Assembly (NCBI RefSeq): GCF_014155765.1
Contig: NZ_SCKT01000003.1
Location: 441,304 to 505,303 of the forward strand
DNA length: 64,000 nucleotides
Source: Pantoea dispersa
Lineage (GTDB): Bacteria; Pseudomonadota; Gammaproteobacteria; Enterobacterales; Enterobacteriaceae
Direction of reading: 5' to 3'
Within the stretch, counting starts at the first letter, position 1; each line of letters starts with the position of its first letter. Both the position numbers and the translations under genes were made by a program. A model generated the notes under the pieces. The model had not been told where the DNA came from, searched no databases, and saw nothing but the letters and a program-made list of their open reading frames with translations. Of this stretch, positions 20,705 to 31,015 are shown in pieces.

Positions 20705-21100
20705 GCGCGGTGCGGTTTTCCCCTCACCCCAGCCCTCTCCCGCAGGCGGGAGAGGGGGTAGTCTTGTGCGGTGTTTTGCTATGTGCAGGTTTGATACCTG
20801 GGTAACAACGTGCGCTGTTCGGCCCTTTTTAATGCGGGAGAGTGAGTCAAGCGAACGAGGTGCAGGCATGGCTCTGAACCCAGAGCCCGCACTCAGCGGT
20901 TCCCTCTCCCGTAAGCGGGAGAGGAGGTAGTCTTGTGCGGTGTTTTGCTATGTGCAGGCCTGGATCTGAACCCAGACCCCGCACTCAGCGGTTCCCTCTC
21001 CCGTAAGCGGGAGAGGGTTAGGGTGAGGGCCAGCGCGCACCAACCCTTACTTAACCGGCATACCCGGCTGCGCACCGCTATCCACTGACAGCACAAACAG
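20624..21100. repeat. Tandem duplication, copy 2 (477 bp)
   Basis: Begins with a copy of the DUF559 tail and ends in the genuine metG 3' end. It carries palindromes at 20722-20758, 20902-20926 and 20994-21029, in the same order as copy 1. Confidence 0.9.
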
Positions 21101-23080
21101 GTCTTTGCCGCCAGGCCCGGCAGACAGCACCATGCCTTCGGACACGCCGAAACGCATTTTGCGCGGCGCCAGGTTAGCGACGATGATGGTCATCTTGCCC
21201 ACCAGCACCGACGGATCCGGATAAGCGGCGCGAATGCCGGAGAAAATCTGGCGCTTCTCGCCACCCAGATCCAGCTGCAGACGTAGCAGCTTATCGGAAC
21301 CTTCTACCAGCTCAGCCTGCTCGATCAGCGCCACGCGCATGTCGACTTTGGCGAAGTCATCAATGGTGATGGTCTCGCCAATTGGTGCATCGGCCAGCGG
21401 ACCGCTTGCCGCCGGCTGGTTCGCCGCCGCTGCGTCCTCTTTCGAAGCCGCAATCAGCGCCTCCACTTTTGCCATCTCAATACGACCATACAGCGCTTTA
21501 AACGGCGCTACGCTGTGGTTGAGCAGCGGCTGCGCAATGCCATCCCAGCTCAGTTCGCTTTGCAGGAAGGCTTCTGCGCGCTCGCTCAGCGACGGCAGTA
21601 CCGGCTTCAGCCAGGTCATCAGCACGCGGAACAGGTTGATACCCATCGAGCAAATCGCCTGCAGGTCGGCATCGCGGCCTTCCTGTTTCGCCACCACCCA
21701 CGGTGCCTGCTCGTCAACGTAGCGGTTGGCCAGGTCGGCCAGCGCCATGATCTCGCGGATCGCACGGTTGTACTCGCGGCTGGCCCAGGCTTCACCGATC
21801 TTCTCTGACGCATCAACAAAGGTCTGATACAGCGCCGGATCTGCCAGTTCGCTTGCCAGCTGGCCGTTAAAGCGTTTGGTGATAAAGCCAGCGTTGCGCG
21901 AGGCGAGGTTCACCACCTTGTTGACGATGTCAGCGTTCACGCGCTGAACGAAATCTTCCAGATTAAGGTCAATATCGTCGATGCGCGAAGAGAGCTTGGC
22001 CGCGTAGTAGTAGCGCAGGCTGTCGGCATCAAGATGCTGCAGCCAGGTGCTGGCTTTGATAAAGGTGCCGCGCGATTTCGACATCTTCGCGCCGTTCACC
22101 GTGACATAACCATGCACAAACAGGTTGGTCGGCTTGCGGAAATTGCTGCCTTCCAGCATCGCTGGCCAGAACAGGCTGTGGAAATAGACGATGTCTTTGC
22201 CGATGAAGTGATACAGCTCGGTGCTGGAATCTTTCTTCCAGAACTCGTCGAAATCGATGTCGCCGCGTTTGTCGCACAGGTTCTTAAACGACCCCATGTA
22301 GCCGATGGGCGCATCCAGCCAGACGTAGAAGTATTTGCCCGGCGCACCAGGGATTTCGAAGCCGAAGTACGGCGCATCGCGGGAGATATCCCACTGTTGC
22401 AGACCGGCTTCAAACCACTCCTGCATCTTGTTTGCCACCTGCTCCTGCAGCGCACCGGAGCGCGTCCACGCCTGCAGCATCGCGCTGAAGGACGGCAGAT
22501 CGAAGAAGAAGTGTTCAGAATCGCGCATCACCGGCGTTGCACCTGACACCACCGATTTCGGCTCAATCAGCTCAGTCGGGCTGTAGGTCGCGCCGCACAC
22601 TTCGCAGTTATCGCCGTACTGATCGGGTGAGTTACATTTCGGACAGGTGCCTTTGACGAAGCGATCAGGCAGGAACATGCCTTTTTCCGGATCGTATAGC
22701 TGCGAAATGGTGCGGTTTTTAATGAAACCGTTCTCTTTCAGGCGCGTGTAAATCAGCTCAGACAGCTGGCGGTTTTCGTCGCCGTGCGTGGAGTGATAAT
22801 TGTCATAGCTGATGTTGAAACCTGCGAAATCGGTCTCATGCTCCTGCTTCATTTCCGCAATCATCTGCTCTGGCGCGATACCCAGCTGCTGGGCTTTCAG
22901 CATGATCGGCGTGCCGTGGGCGTCGTCCGCACAGATGAAGAACACCTGATTGCCACGCATTCGCTGGTAACGGACCCACACGTCAGCCTGAATGTGTTCA
23001 AGCATGTGACCTAAGTGGATAGAGCCGTTTGCGTACGGCAGGGCGCACGTTACCAGTAGTTTTTTAGCGACTTGAGTCAT
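21047..23080 (-). CDS. metG: Methionyl-tRNA synthetase
   Basis: Charges tRNA-Met with methionine (677 aa, same as E. coli). Class I motifs are present: [15 protein letters not shown] (HIGH-like) and KMSKSRG. A zinc-knuckle domain has CPKCN and CEVCGA pairs, and the C-terminal EMAP/OB tRNA-binding domain starts near [16 protein letters not shown]. Essential cytoplasmic enzyme. Divergent from mrp as in E. coli. Its 3' end is part of the duplicated block. Confidence 0.98.
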   Translation of the reverse strand: MTQVAKKLLVTCALPYANGSIHLGHMLEHIQADVWVRYQRMRGNQVFFICADDAHGTPIMLKAQQLGIAPEQMIAEMKQEHETDFAGFNISYDNYHSTHGDENRQLSELIYTRLKENGFIKNRTISQLYDPEKGMFLPDRFVKGTCPKCNSPDQYGDNCEVCGATYSPTELIEPKSVVSGATPVMRDSEHFFFDLPSFSAMLQAWTRSGALQEQVANKMQEWFEAGLQQWDISRDAPYFGFEIPGAPGKYFYVWLDAPIGYMGSFKNLCDKRGDIDFDEFWKKDSSTELYHFIGKDIVYFHSLFWPAMLEGSNFRKPTNLFVHGYVTVNGAKMSKSRGTFIKASTWLQHLDADSLRYYYAAKLSSRIDDIDLNLEDFVQRVNADIVNKVVNLASRNAGFITKRFNGQLASELADPALYQTFVDASEKIGEAWASREYNRAIREIMALADLANRYVDEQAPWVVAKQEGRDADLQAICSMGINLFRVLMTWLKPVLPSLSERAEAFLQSELSWDGIAQPLLNHSVAPFKALYGRIEMAKVEALIAASKEDAAAANQPAASGPLADAPIGETITIDDFAKVDMRVALIEQAELVEGSDKLLRLQLDLGGEKRQIFSGIRAAYPDPSVLVGKMTIIVANLAPRKMRFGVSEGMVLSAGPGGKDLFVLSVDSGAQPGMPVK

Positions 23081-23242
23081 AATTTGCGTAGCATTCCGTG
23101 AATAAAAAATCGGGCTTAGATGTTAACCGAAGCACCCTCTGGCGTAAACACAGCAGCTCGGCCACGTCACTTTTAGCGCCTATCTGATATGATTGATGGC
23201 ACACCGCCATCGTCTGGCGTCATGACTAAATAAGGAGTTGGG

Positions 23243-24355
23243 ATGACCGCACAATCCCGGGACCATCATTCACCTGAAGCGTTGCGCGCCGTGGTTATCG
23301 GCGTGCTGAGCGAGTTTGAGCATCCGACGCTGCAACACAATCTGACTACCCTCAAAGCGCTGCGCCACGTGGCGCTGCTCGACGACAAGCTGCACATTGA
23401 ACTGGTGATGCCATTTGCCTGGGCCAGCGCGTTTGAGGCGCTGAAAGCCCAGACCAGCGCGGAACTGCTGCGCCTGACCAACACGCGCGCCATCGACTGG
23501 CGGCTGCGTCATGACATTGCCACCCTGAAACGCGTGAAAAATCAGCCGGGCGTCAACGGCGTGAAAAACATCGTCGCCGTCAGCTCCGGTAAAGGTGGCG
23601 TGGGCAAATCCAGCACCGCCGTGAATATGGCGCTGGCGCTGGCGGCCGAAGGAGCGCGCGTCGGTATTCTCGATGCGGATATTTACGGCCCGTCGATCCC
23701 GGACATGCTCGGCACCGAAAATCAGCGTCCCACTTCGCCGGATGGCACGCACATGGCACCGATCATGGCGCACGGCCTGGCAACCAACTCTATCGGCTAT
23801 CTGGTGACCGACGATAACGCCATGGTGTGGCGCGGACCGATGGCCAGCAAGGCGCTGATGCAGCTGCTGAACGAAACGCTGTGGCCGGATCTCGATTACC
23901 TGATTCTGGATATGCCGCCGGGCACCGGTGACATTCAGCTGACGCTGGCGCAGAACGTGCCGGTGACCGGCGCGCTGGTGGTGACCACGCCGCAGGATAT
24001 TGCGCTGATTGATGCGCGCAAGGGCATGGTGATGTTCGAAAAAGTCAGCGTGCCGGTGCTGGGTGTGGTGGAAAACATGAGCATGCACATCTGCAGCGAA
24101 TGCGGGCATCACGAGCCGATTTTTGGTACCGGCGGTGCGCAGAAGCTGGCTGAGGATTATCACACCCGCCTGCTGGCTCAGCTGCCGCTGCACATTAATC
24201 TGCGCGAAGATCTCGACGACGGTGAACCGACCGTGATTCGCCGTCCGGAGAGTGAATTCACCGCGCTGTATCGTGAACTTGCGGGCCGGGTTGCCGCCCA
24301 GCTTTACTGGCAGGGTGAGGTGATTCCGGGCGACATCGCCTTCCGCGCGGTTTAA
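23243..24355 (+). CDS. mrp: Iron-sulfur cluster carrier Mrp (ApbC)
   Basis: P-loop ATPase (370 aa) that carries Fe-S clusters to apo-proteins. It has an N-terminal DUF59/MIP18-like domain, then the deviant Walker A GKGGVGKSS, DADIYGPSIPDMLG, and the cluster-binding CSECGHHE in the C-terminal half. A GGAG ribosome site precedes the ATG. It is divergent from metG across 162 bp, and converges on a GNAT gene only 3 bp away, which leaves no room for a separate terminator. Confidence 0.96.
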   Translation: MTAQSRDHHSPEALRAVVIGVLSEFEHPTLQHNLTTLKALRHVALLDDKLHIELVMPFAWASAFEALKAQTSAELLRLTNTRAIDWRLRHDIATLKRVKNQPGVNGVKNIVAVSSGKGGVGKSSTAVNMALALAAEGARVGILDADIYGPSIPDMLGTENQRPTSPDGTHMAPIMAHGLATNSIGYLVTDDNAMVWRGPMASKALMQLLNETLWPDLDYLILDMPPGTGDIQLTLAQNVPVTGALVVTTPQDIALIDARKGMVMFEKVSVPVLGVVENMSMHICSECGHHEPIFGTGGAQKLAEDYHTRLLAQLPLHINLREDLDDGEPTVIRRPESEFTALYRELAGRVAAQLYWQGEVIPGDIAFRAV

Positions 24356-24358
24356 GCC

Positions 24359-24802
24359 TTAGCTGCCGCTGGTGCGTGTCGCCAGCGGCAGGTGCATCAA
24401 TACGTACTGGCCCTGTTCGCTCTCTCCCAGCGCTTCGCGCTGCCAGCCGTGCTGCTGATAAAACTGCAGCGCCGCTTCGTTCTGTAGCAGACATTTCAGC
24501 GCGCCGGTGGAGGTAAAACGCTGCTGCACCGCGTTCAGCAGCGCACTGCCGACGCCCTGGCCCTGAAAGGCCGGATCGACATACAAACTGTGCAAAAAAT
24601 TATCGTTATCCATCACGCCGGCAAACCCTGCGCGGTGGCCGTCGATCTCCGCTACCAGTACCGTTTCACCGGGAATAATCGCGTCGAAATCTTCAAGCTG
24701 CCAGTCGTCACCGGCCAGCCATGTCCAGTTATGACGGCGCGCCGCGAGATACAGCGTGCGTAAAAAAGGGCGGTCGGCTTCTTCAAAAAGACGAATTTTC
24801 AC
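24359..24802 (-). CDS. GNAT family N-acetyltransferase
   Basis: A 147-aa acetyltransferase of the GNAT fold. The acetyl-CoA site is visible as LYVDPAFQGQGVGSALLNAV, and the C-terminal part has ALQFYQQHGWQ, the usual beta-bulge region. The GTG at 24802 is preceded by GGAG at 7-nt spacing and gives VKIRLFEEADRPFL, a normal GNAT opening. The longer frame from 24874 lacks such a signal. Single gene between mrp and ahpC; substrate unknown. Confidence 0.82.
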   Translation of the reverse strand: MKIRLFEEADRPFLRTLYLAARRHNWTWLAGDDWQLEDFDAIIPGETVLVAEIDGHRAGFAGVMDNDNFLHSLYVDPAFQGQGVGSALLNAVQQRFTSTGALKCLLQNEAALQFYQQHGWQREALGESEQGQYVLMHLPLATRTSGS

Positions 24803-24996
24803 TTCCAGACTCCATGACGAGTAAGCAGGCACGTTTTTTAGCGGCGTTGCGCACGCAGTTGAATCGTGCAGCAAAGATGATTGAATGTTTATAAAAAAAT
24901 AGCAGTTGCTGCGCGCAAAGATAAAGCCTGTTAACTCTGCGGCTTTTCTGTGTAGAATGCCGCGGCAAGCCGCATCAAATCTGGCGTCGGCACTTT

Positions 24997-25034
24997 GATA
25001 GCTTTTGATTATCTGATTGATAACGTCTGCATAT
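24997..25034. promoter_or_regulatory. Possible OxyR-binding region upstream of ahpC
   Basis: GATAG-N6-ATTATC followed by GATAA-N6-CATAT resembles the spaced ATAG/CTAT quarter-sites bound by OxyR. The match is loose. ahpCF is OxyR-activated in E. coli. Confidence 0.35.
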
Positions 25035-25092
25035 TAGAAGTTGGCCCGAAAATTATGTAGCCTGCATCACATCTTTTTAACGGAGGTCACCC

Positions 25093-25656
25093 ATGTCTAT
25101 CATCAATACCAAAATCAAACCGTTCAAAAACGCTGCATTCAAAAACGGCGAATTCATCGACGTAACCGAGAAAGACGTTGAAGGTAAATGGAGTGTTTTC
25201 TTCTTCTACCCGGCTGACTTCACCTTTGTATGCCCAACTGAACTGGGTGACGTGGCAGACCACTACGAAGAGTTCCAGAAACTGGGCGTAGACATCTACT
25301 CCGTTTCAACTGACACGCACTTTACCCACAAAGCCTGGCACGGTTCTTCAGACACCATCGCGAAAATCCAGTACGCGATGATCGGCGACCCGACCGGTGC
25401 TCTGACCCGCAACTTCGAAATCATGCGTGAAGCAGAAGGTCTGGCTGACCGCGGTACCTTCATCGTTGACCCGGAAGGCATCATCCAGGCCATCGAAATC
25501 ACTGCAGAAGGCATCGGCCGTGACGCGTCTGACCTGCTGCGTAAAGTGAAAGCGGCTCAGTACGTGGCTTCTCACCCAGGTGAAGTTTGCCCGGCTAAAT
25601 GGAAAGAAGGCGACGCAACGCTGGCTCCATCACTGGACCTGGTTGGCAAAATCTAA
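25093..25656 (+). CDS. ahpC: Alkyl hydroperoxide reductase peroxidase subunit AhpC
   Basis: Typical 2-Cys peroxiredoxin (187 aa) that reduces hydrogen peroxide and organic peroxides. Peroxidatic C47 lies in FVCPTE and resolving C166 in EVCPAK. An AACGGAGG ribosome site of near-consensus strength precedes the ATG, and codon use looks like that of a highly expressed gene. Followed by ahpF after a partial terminator. Confidence 0.98.
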   Translation: MSIINTKIKPFKNAAFKNGEFIDVTEKDVEGKWSVFFFYPADFTFVCPTELGDVADHYEEFQKLGVDIYSVSTDTHFTHKAWHGSSDTIAKIQYAMIGDPTGALTRNFEIMREAEGLADRGTFIVDPEGIIQAIEITAEGIGRDASDLLRKVKAAQYVASHPGEVCPAKWKEGDATLAPSLDLVGKI

Positions 25657-25685
25657 GTCACCTCCGCCCTTTGATCTTTCTTCCA

Positions 25686-25709
25686 TCGGGTGCTGCGGCA
25701 CCCGATTTT
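25686..25709 (+). terminator. Attenuating terminator between ahpC and ahpF
   Basis: A perfect 8-bp stem (TCGGGTGC/GCACCCGA) with a TGCG loop and a TTTTCTT tail lies 30 bp after ahpC. It would let only part of the transcripts reach ahpF, giving more AhpC than AhpF. Confidence 0.75.
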
Positions 25710-25726
25710 CTTCACAGGAACTCACT

Positions 25727-27295
25727 ATGCTCGACACCAATTTAAAAACCCAGCTCAAGGCCTACCTTGAGAAACTAACGAAACCGGTTGAGTTGATTGC
25801 CACACTGGACGATGGCGCAAAATCCGCAGAGATCCGCACTCTGCTGACCGATATCGCGAGTCTGTCTGATAAAGTCAGCTTCCGTGAAGAGAACGATCAA
25901 CCGGTACGTAAGCCATCATTCCTGATTACTAACCCAGGCAGCCACAGCGGCCCGCGCTTTGCCGGTTCGCCAATGGGCCACGAATTTACCTCACTGGTGC
26001 TGGCACTGCTGCAGACCGGTGGACATCCGTCGAAAGAGGCGCAGAGCCTGCTGGATCAGGTTGTTGCGCTGGACAGCGACCTGCATTTCGAAACCTATTA
26101 TTCTCTGTCGTGCCACAACTGTCCGGACGTGGTACAGGCGCTGAACTTAATGGCGGTGCTCAATCCGCGCATCCGTCATACCGCCATCGACGGTGGCATG
26201 TTCCAGAACGAGATCACCGAACGCAACGTCATGGGCGTGCCGGCGGTTTACCTCAACGGCAAAGAGTTCGGTCAGGGTCGCATGAGCCTGGCAGAAATCG
26301 TCGGTAAGGTAGACACCAACGCGGATAAGCGTGCGGCTGAAGAGCTGAACAAGCGTGATGCCTATGAAGTGCTGATCGTCGGCAGCGGCCCGGCGGGCGC
26401 TGCGGCGGCCATCTACTCGGCGCGTAAAGGCATCCGTACCGGCCTGATGGGCGAGCGCTTTGGCGGCCAGGTGCTGGACACCGTTGACATTGAAAACTAC
26501 ATCTCCGTGCCGAAAACCGAAGGGGCCAAGCTCGCCGGTTCCCTGCGTGCGCACGTTGATGACTATGACGTGGACGTGATCGACACCCAGAGCGCCATCA
26601 AGTTGATTCCGGCAGCGAAAGAGGGCGGCCTGCACGCCATCGAAACCGCTTCTGGCGCAGTGCTGAAATCACGCAGCATCATCATTGCTACCGGCGCACG
26701 CTGGCGCAACATGGGCGTTCCAGGCGAAGAGCAGTATCGCACCAAAGGTGTAACCTACTGCCCGCACTGTGACGGCCCGCTGTTTAAAGGCAAACGCACG
26801 GCGGTGATCGGCGGCGGTAACTCCGGCGTTGAAGCGGCCATCGATCTGGCCGGTATTGTCGAGCACGTTACGCTGCTGGAGTTCGCCAGCGAAATGCGCG
26901 CCGATAAAGTGCTGCAGGATAAACTGCGCAGCCTGAAAAATGTCGATGTGATCCTCAACGCGCAGACCACCGAAGTAAAAGGTGACGGCAGTAAAGTTAC
27001 CGGTCTGACCTACATCGACCGCAATAACCAGACCAGCCACGAACTGGCGCTGAGCGGTATCTTCGTTCAGATTGGTCTGCTGCCCAACACCAACTGGCTG
27101 GAAGGCGCGGTAGAGCGCAACCGCATGGGCGAGATCCTGATCGACGCCAAAGGCGAAACCAGCCTGAAAGGCGTATTTGCCGCCGGCGACTGCACCACGG
27201 TGCCGTACAAGCAGATCATCATTGCCAGCGGGGAAGGGGCTAAAGCGTCACTGAGCGCGTTTGATTACCTGATCCGCACCAAACCGGCTGAATAA
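25727..27295 (+). CDS. ahpF: Alkyl hydroperoxide reductase subunit F
   Basis: FAD/NADH disulfide reductase (522 aa) that re-reduces AhpC. The N-terminal thioredoxin-like half carries SCHNCPD. The thioredoxin-reductase-like half has [17 protein letters not shown] for FAD, the redox pair CPHCDGP, and [16 protein letters not shown] for NADH. I take the ATG at 25727 ([16 protein letters not shown]), which matches the E. coli start; the longer frame would overlap ahpC. In E. coli ahpCF is at a different chromosomal place. Confidence 0.97.
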   Translation: MLDTNLKTQLKAYLEKLTKPVELIATLDDGAKSAEIRTLLTDIASLSDKVSFREENDQPVRKPSFLITNPGSHSGPRFAGSPMGHEFTSLVLALLQTGGHPSKEAQSLLDQVVALDSDLHFETYYSLSCHNCPDVVQALNLMAVLNPRIRHTAIDGGMFQNEITERNVMGVPAVYLNGKEFGQGRMSLAEIVGKVDTNADKRAAEELNKRDAYEVLIVGSGPAGAAAAIYSARKGIRTGLMGERFGGQVLDTVDIENYISVPKTEGAKLAGSLRAHVDDYDVDVIDTQSAIKLIPAAKEGGLHAIETASGAVLKSRSIIIATGARWRNMGVPGEEQYRTKGVTYCPHCDGPLFKGKRTAVIGGGNSGVEAAIDLAGIVEHVTLLEFASEMRADKVLQDKLRSLKNVDVILNAQTTEVKGDGSKVTGLTYIDRNNQTSHELALSGIFVQIGLLPNTNWLEGAVERNRMGEILIDAKGETSLKGVFAAGDCTTVPYKQIIIASGEGAKASLSAFDYLIRTKPAE

Positions 27296-27317
27296 GTTTT
27301 GCGATAGCCACGCAAGC

Positions 27318-27349
27318 GCCCTGCAACCTGTGTTGCGGGGCTTTTTTTT
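27318..27349 (+). terminator. Terminator after ahpF
   Basis: A 10-bp stem (GCCCTGCAAC/GTTGCGGGGC, one G-T pair) with loop CTGT is followed by eight T. The T run includes the stop codon of the convergent small gene. Confidence 0.88.
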
Positions 27350-27545
27350 ATCCCAGCCAGCGACGCGCCTGTTCATCGCTGATATCGCGATAATAAATTT
27401 TATGGATGCGCTCGCCGCAGCGTTTGCATTCGGCTTCGAGGTACGTGGAATACCGGTAACGGCCGCCGGGGGCAACGGCGCCTTGACGGGAAATGGTGAT
27501 ATTGTGCCAGTGATGCGCGTGCGGAAGAAAACTGAATAAAGTCAT
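27348..27545 (-). CDS. Small hypothetical protein with CxxC
   Basis: A 65-aa protein with a short hydrophobic-aromatic N-terminus (MTLFSFLPHAHHWHN) and one CKRCGE pair near the C-terminus; with nearby histidines this could be a half zinc ribbon. A CGGA stretch precedes the ATG at moderate spacing. The gene converges on ahpF and its stop codon lies in the ahpF terminator T run. I do not recognise the family. It may be a real small gene, but conservation would have to show that. Confidence 0.5.
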   Translation of the reverse strand: MTLFSFLPHAHHWHNITISRQGAVAPGGRYRYSTYLEAECKRCGERIHKIYYRDISDEQARRWLG

Positions 27546-27838
27546 TAGCGATTCCGGGTGAAGGTGAAACAGCGGTCTTCAAATCCGGAAGGGAATTAGG
27601 CCGTGTTACGCCGCCGGCCGGTTTGATATTAATCAAGTTGCGCGCTTTCTTCTGTTTATTTCCCGCCTACTGCCCCGGCAGATTAAATTAACTATCCTGA
27701 TGAATTTTAGGGCTTTTGGGAAAATTGATCTCCGTCGATTTGTTTATATTTTCCTGATGATCAAAAAATCATGAAAATTGATAGCGCACGTATTTTTGCT
27801 CATCGTTGTCCGGCAAAAAAAGCGCACCCGCCGCAGGA
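27546..27838. other. Intergenic stretch upstream of the thiM promoter
   Basis: AT-richer than its surroundings, especially 27640-27780. I see no gene, repeat or recognisable operator in it. Confidence 0.5.
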
Positions 27839-27867
27839 TTTACAACTTTAAGCTGACCCTTTATGCT
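27839..27867 (+). promoter_or_regulatory. Sigma-70 promoter of thiMD
   Basis: TTTACA and TATGCT are separated by 17 bp. Transcription would start near 27874, just before the TPP riboswitch. Confidence 0.65.
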
Positions 27868-27896
27868 GTGAAGGCACGTCTGACACGGACGTGCAT

Positions 27897-27973
27897 GACT
27901 CGGGGTGCCCTTCTTTGTGAAGGCTGAGAAATACCCGTAATACCTGATCTGGATAATGCCAGCGTAGGGAAGT
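27897..27973 (+). promoter_or_regulatory. TPP riboswitch (THI box)
   Basis: The leader has the conserved CGGGGTGCCC, CTGAGAAATACCC, ACCTGATCTGGATAATGCCAG and CGTAGGGAAG blocks in the right order and spacing. Bound thiamine pyrophosphate would reduce thiMD expression, probably by hiding the GGGAG ribosome site at the thiM start. Confidence 0.96.
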
Positions 27974-28020
27974 CAGATGCCTGACCGCATTCGCCTTCCT
28001 GATTGCCGGTTGGGAGCCTT

Positions 28021-28806
28021 ATGACACAGCCTGACCCTCTTTCCCCGGCGCAACTCGCGCACTCTCTGCAACTGCTGCGGCAGCAGGCACCGCTGGTGCA
28101 CTGTATGACCAACGACGTGGTGCAAACTTTTACCGCCAACGTGCTGCTGGCACTGCAGGCTTCGCCCGCGATGGTGATTGATGGCGATGAAGCGGCGCAG
28201 TTTGCCGGTTTTGTCGATGCGCTGCTGATCAACGTCGGTACGTTAACCCGTGAGCGCCGCGATGCGATGCTGGCGGCGGTACAGGCCGCTAACCAGGCTG
28301 GCACACCGTGGACACTCGATCCGGTGGCGGTAGGCGCGCTAACCCTGCGTACGGAATTCTGTCAGCTGTTGCTGAGCCTGCGACCGGCGGCCATTCGCGG
28401 CAACGCTTCAGAGATTCTCGCCTTAGCCCACCAGGCCACGGGCGGACGCGGTGTGGATAGCGTGCATCAGGCCGATGCCGCACTGAACGCCGCGCAGCAG
28501 CTGGCGCAACGCTGCACGACTATCGTTGCGGTAACCGGCGAAGTCGATTACGTCACCGATGGCCGCCATACGCTGGCGATTCCCGGCGGCAGCCCGCTGA
28601 TGACGCGCGTGGTCGGCACCGGTTGTGCGCTATCCGCCGTCGTCGCGGCGTGCAGCAGCCTGCCGGGCGAGCGTATCCAGCACGTGGCAGCGGCCTGCCG
28701 CTTGATGTCGCTGGCCGGTGAGCAGGCCGCGCGCAGCGTGGCAGGGCCCGGCAGCTTCGTCGCCGCTTTTCTCGATGCGCTCTGGACGCTGGAGGTGGCA
28801 GCATGA
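28021..28806 (+). CDS. thiM: Hydroxyethylthiazole kinase
   Basis: Salvages the thiazole part of thiamine by phosphorylating 4-methyl-5-(2-hydroxyethyl)thiazole (261 aa). Ribokinase-like fold with [19 protein letters not shown] near the N-terminus and the anion hole/catalytic [12 protein letters not shown]. The ATG at 28021 has GGGAG five bases upstream; an in-frame TTG at 28003 is less likely. The stop overlaps the thiD start (ATGA). Controlled by the riboswitch upstream. Confidence 0.96.
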   Translation: MTQPDPLSPAQLAHSLQLLRQQAPLVHCMTNDVVQTFTANVLLALQASPAMVIDGDEAAQFAGFVDALLINVGTLTRERRDAMLAAVQAANQAGTPWTLDPVAVGALTLRTEFCQLLLSLRPAAIRGNASEILALAHQATGGRGVDSVHQADAALNAAQQLAQRCTTIVAVTGEVDYVTDGRHTLAIPGGSPLMTRVVGTGCALSAVVAACSSLPGERIQHVAAACRLMSLAGEQAARSVAGPGSFVAAFLDALWTLEVAA

Positions 28807-29603
28807 AACGCATCAATGCATTGACCATTGCCGGTACCGATCCCAGCGGCGGCGCAGGTATCCAGGCGGATCTGAAAGCCTTTTCCGCGCTCGGCGCGTA
28901 CGGCACCAGCGTGATTACCGCGCTGGTGGCACAGAACACCCGCGGCGTGCAGTCGGTGTATCGCATCGAACCGGCATTTGTTGCGGCGCAGCTCGACTCG
29001 GTGCTGAACGACGTGCGCATTGACGCCGCGAAAATCGGTATGCTGGCGGAGACGGCGATCGTCGAGGTGGTGGCAGAGAAGCTGAAACGCGCCAGCCTGC
29101 CGTTTGTGGTGCTGGATACGGTGATGATTGCCAAAAGCGGCGATGCGCTGCTGTCGCCCGATGCGGTAGCCAGCATTCGTGAACGGCTGCTGCCGCAGGT
29201 ATCGCTGATCACGCCCAACCTGCCGGAAGCCGCGGCGCTGCTGGGTTGCCGCATGGCGCAGGACGAGGCGAGTATGCTGCAGCAGGGCGATGCGCTGCTG
29301 GAACTGGGCTGCGAAGCGGTGCTGATGAAGGGCGGTCATCTCAGCGATGCGGAAAGCCCGGACTGGCTGATCACCCGTGCCGGCCGCCAGCGCTTTACCG
29401 CACCGCGCGTTAACACCCGTCATACGCACGGCACCGGCTGTACGCTGTCGGCGGCGCTGGCGGCATTGCGACCGCGCCATGCGGACTGGGCGGGCACCGT
29501 AGCGGAGGCCAAGGCCTGGCTGCAGCAGGCGCTGCTGCACGCCGATTCGCTGGAGGTCGGCCACGGCATTGGGCCGGTGCATCATTTCCATCAGTGGTGG
29601 TAG
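28803..29603 (+). CDS. thiD: Hydroxymethylpyrimidine/phosphomethylpyrimidine kinase
   Basis: Phosphorylates HMP and then HMP-P in thiamine synthesis and salvage (266 aa). It shows [21 protein letters not shown] at the start and the catalytic [14 protein letters not shown] near the C-terminus, both hallmarks of ThiD. The ATG overlaps the thiM stop by four bases, so translation is coupled. Cytoplasmic. No thiE follows, as in the E. coli thiMD operon. Confidence 0.96.
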   Translation: MKRINALTIAGTDPSGGAGIQADLKAFSALGAYGTSVITALVAQNTRGVQSVYRIEPAFVAAQLDSVLNDVRIDAAKIGMLAETAIVEVVAEKLKRASLPFVVLDTVMIAKSGDALLSPDAVASIRERLLPQVSLITPNLPEAAALLGCRMAQDEASMLQQGDALLELGCEAVLMKGGHLSDAESPDWLITRAGRQRFTAPRVNTRHTHGTGCTLSAALAALRPRHADWAGTVAEAKAWLQQALLHADSLEVGHGIGPVHHFHQWW

Positions 29604-29749
29604 GGCGTAACGCCAGATTGCCGTTTTTTCACTGCGTATCCGTCTGAAAAATGGAGTCAGCAATTTGCCAGCCTGGCGCGTTTCGGTCCAGGCTGTGGGG
29701 GCGAATCGGCAGGTGCCGGTTCTTTTCCAGCCATTTATCAGGAGCGAAC

Positions 29750-30802
29750 ATGACGGACATCGTACAGTTATTGGGTAAAGAGGCGGATACGCTTCTTCAA
29801 CATCGCTGCATGACCATTCCAGCGGACAGCCTTTATTTGCCGGGCGCGGATTATGTCGATCGCGTGATGATTGATAACAATCGTTCTCCTGCGGTACTGC
29901 GCAATATGCAGACGCTCTACAACACCGGCCGTCTGGCGGGTACCGGCTATCTGTCGATCCTGCCGGTGGATCAGGGCGTGGAACACTCTGCTGGCGCCTC
30001 GTTCGCTGCCAATCCGGCCTATTTCGACCCGAAGAATATCGTCGAGCTGGCGATTGAAGCCGGCTGTAACTGTGTGGCATCAACCTATGGCGTGCTGGCC
30101 TCCGTGTCACGTCGCTACGCGCACCGCATCCCGTTTATGGTCAAGCTGAACCATAACGAAACCCTGAGCTATCCCACGCAGTATGACCAGACGCTGTACG
30201 CCAGCGTCGAGCAGGCATTCAATATGGGCGCGGTTGCGGTCGGCGCCACCATCTATTTTGGTTCTGAGCAGTCACGCCGGCAGATCGAGGAGATCGCAGC
30301 GGCCTTCGAGCGCGCGCACGAGCTGGGCATGGTGACGGTGCTGTGGGCTTATCTGCGCAACAACGATTTCAAGAAGGATGGGGTGGATTATCACGCCAGC
30401 GCCGATTTAACCGGTCAGGCTAACCATCTGGCGGCCACCATTGGTGCCGACATTGTGAAGCAGAAAATGGCGGAGAATAACGGCGGTTATAACGCGGTGA
30501 AGTTTGGTCACACCGATGAGCGCGTGTACAGCAAGCTGACCAGTGAGAATCCGATCGATCTGGTGCGCTACCAGCTGGCCAACTGCTACATGGGCCGCGC
30601 CGGGCTGATCAACTCCGGCGGTGCTTCAGCTGGTGCGACCGATGTGGCAGAGTCGGTGCGTACGGCGGTGATCAATAAACGCGCCGGCGGCATGGGGCTG
30701 ATTCTCGGACGCAAGGCGTTTAAGAAGTCGCTGAAAGAGGGCGTGGCGCTGATTAATGCGGTGCAGGATGTGTATCTGGCGAAGGATGTGACGATTGCCT
30801 GA
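29750..30802 (+). CDS. fbaB: Class I fructose-bisphosphate aldolase
   Basis: Schiff-base aldolase of the DhnA/FbaB family (350 aa) acting in glycolysis and gluconeogenesis; in E. coli it is favoured during growth on gluconeogenic substrates. Characteristic segments are [41 protein letters not shown], and the C-terminal GLINSGGAS and [12 protein letters not shown] of the phosphate-binding site. The ATG at 29750 has an AGGAG-type site; the longer frame has none. It lies 146 bp after thiD and is probably transcribed on its own. Confidence 0.95.
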   Translation: MTDIVQLLGKEADTLLQHRCMTIPADSLYLPGADYVDRVMIDNNRSPAVLRNMQTLYNTGRLAGTGYLSILPVDQGVEHSAGASFAANPAYFDPKNIVELAIEAGCNCVASTYGVLASVSRRYAHRIPFMVKLNHNETLSYPTQYDQTLYASVEQAFNMGAVAVGATIYFGSEQSRRQIEEIAAAFERAHELGMVTVLWAYLRNNDFKKDGVDYHASADLTGQANHLAATIGADIVKQKMAENNGGYNAVKFGHTDERVYSKLTSENPIDLVRYQLANCYMGRAGLINSGGASAGATDVAESVRTAVINKRAGGMGLILGRKAFKKSLKEGVALINAVQDVYLAKDVTIA

Positions 30803-30835
30803 TGGTGTGAGGGGCGTTTTTTCACCTTCACCCTT

Positions 30836-30873
30836 ACCCTCACCCTAACCCTCTCCCGCGAGCGGGAGAGGGG
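30836..30873. repeat. Palindromic repeat of the CCCTCTCCCG family
   Basis: An inverted repeat CCTCTCCCGC-GA-GCGGGAGAGG preceded by ACCCTCACCCTAA. It lies after fbaB and is the same family as the copies at 20243-21029 and 57252-57342. Confidence 0.8.
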
Positions 30874-30927
30874 ACTGTTTTGTGCGGTTTTTTAATGTAT
30901 TAATTCTCTGACAGCTTACTGGAACAG

Positions 30928-30962
30928 CTCCCTCTCCCGGTGGGAGAGGGCCGGGGTGAGGG
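30928..30962. repeat. Palindromic repeat of the CCCTCTCCCG family, inverted orientation
   Basis: CCCTCTCCC-GGT-GGGAGAGGG followed by CCGGGGTGAGGG. It faces the copy at 30836, so the two form a pair of opposite orientation at the fbaB/rspR convergent junction. Confidence 0.75.
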
Positions 30963-31015
30963 CATCACACCGCACTGCATCACACCGCACCCCACCGCAA
31001 GCTCACCCCACAGCA

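Noticed and set aside
28548-30110. 520-aa minus-strand frame across thiM, thiD and fbaB
   Set aside because: It opposes three well-supported genes and shows no family likeness.
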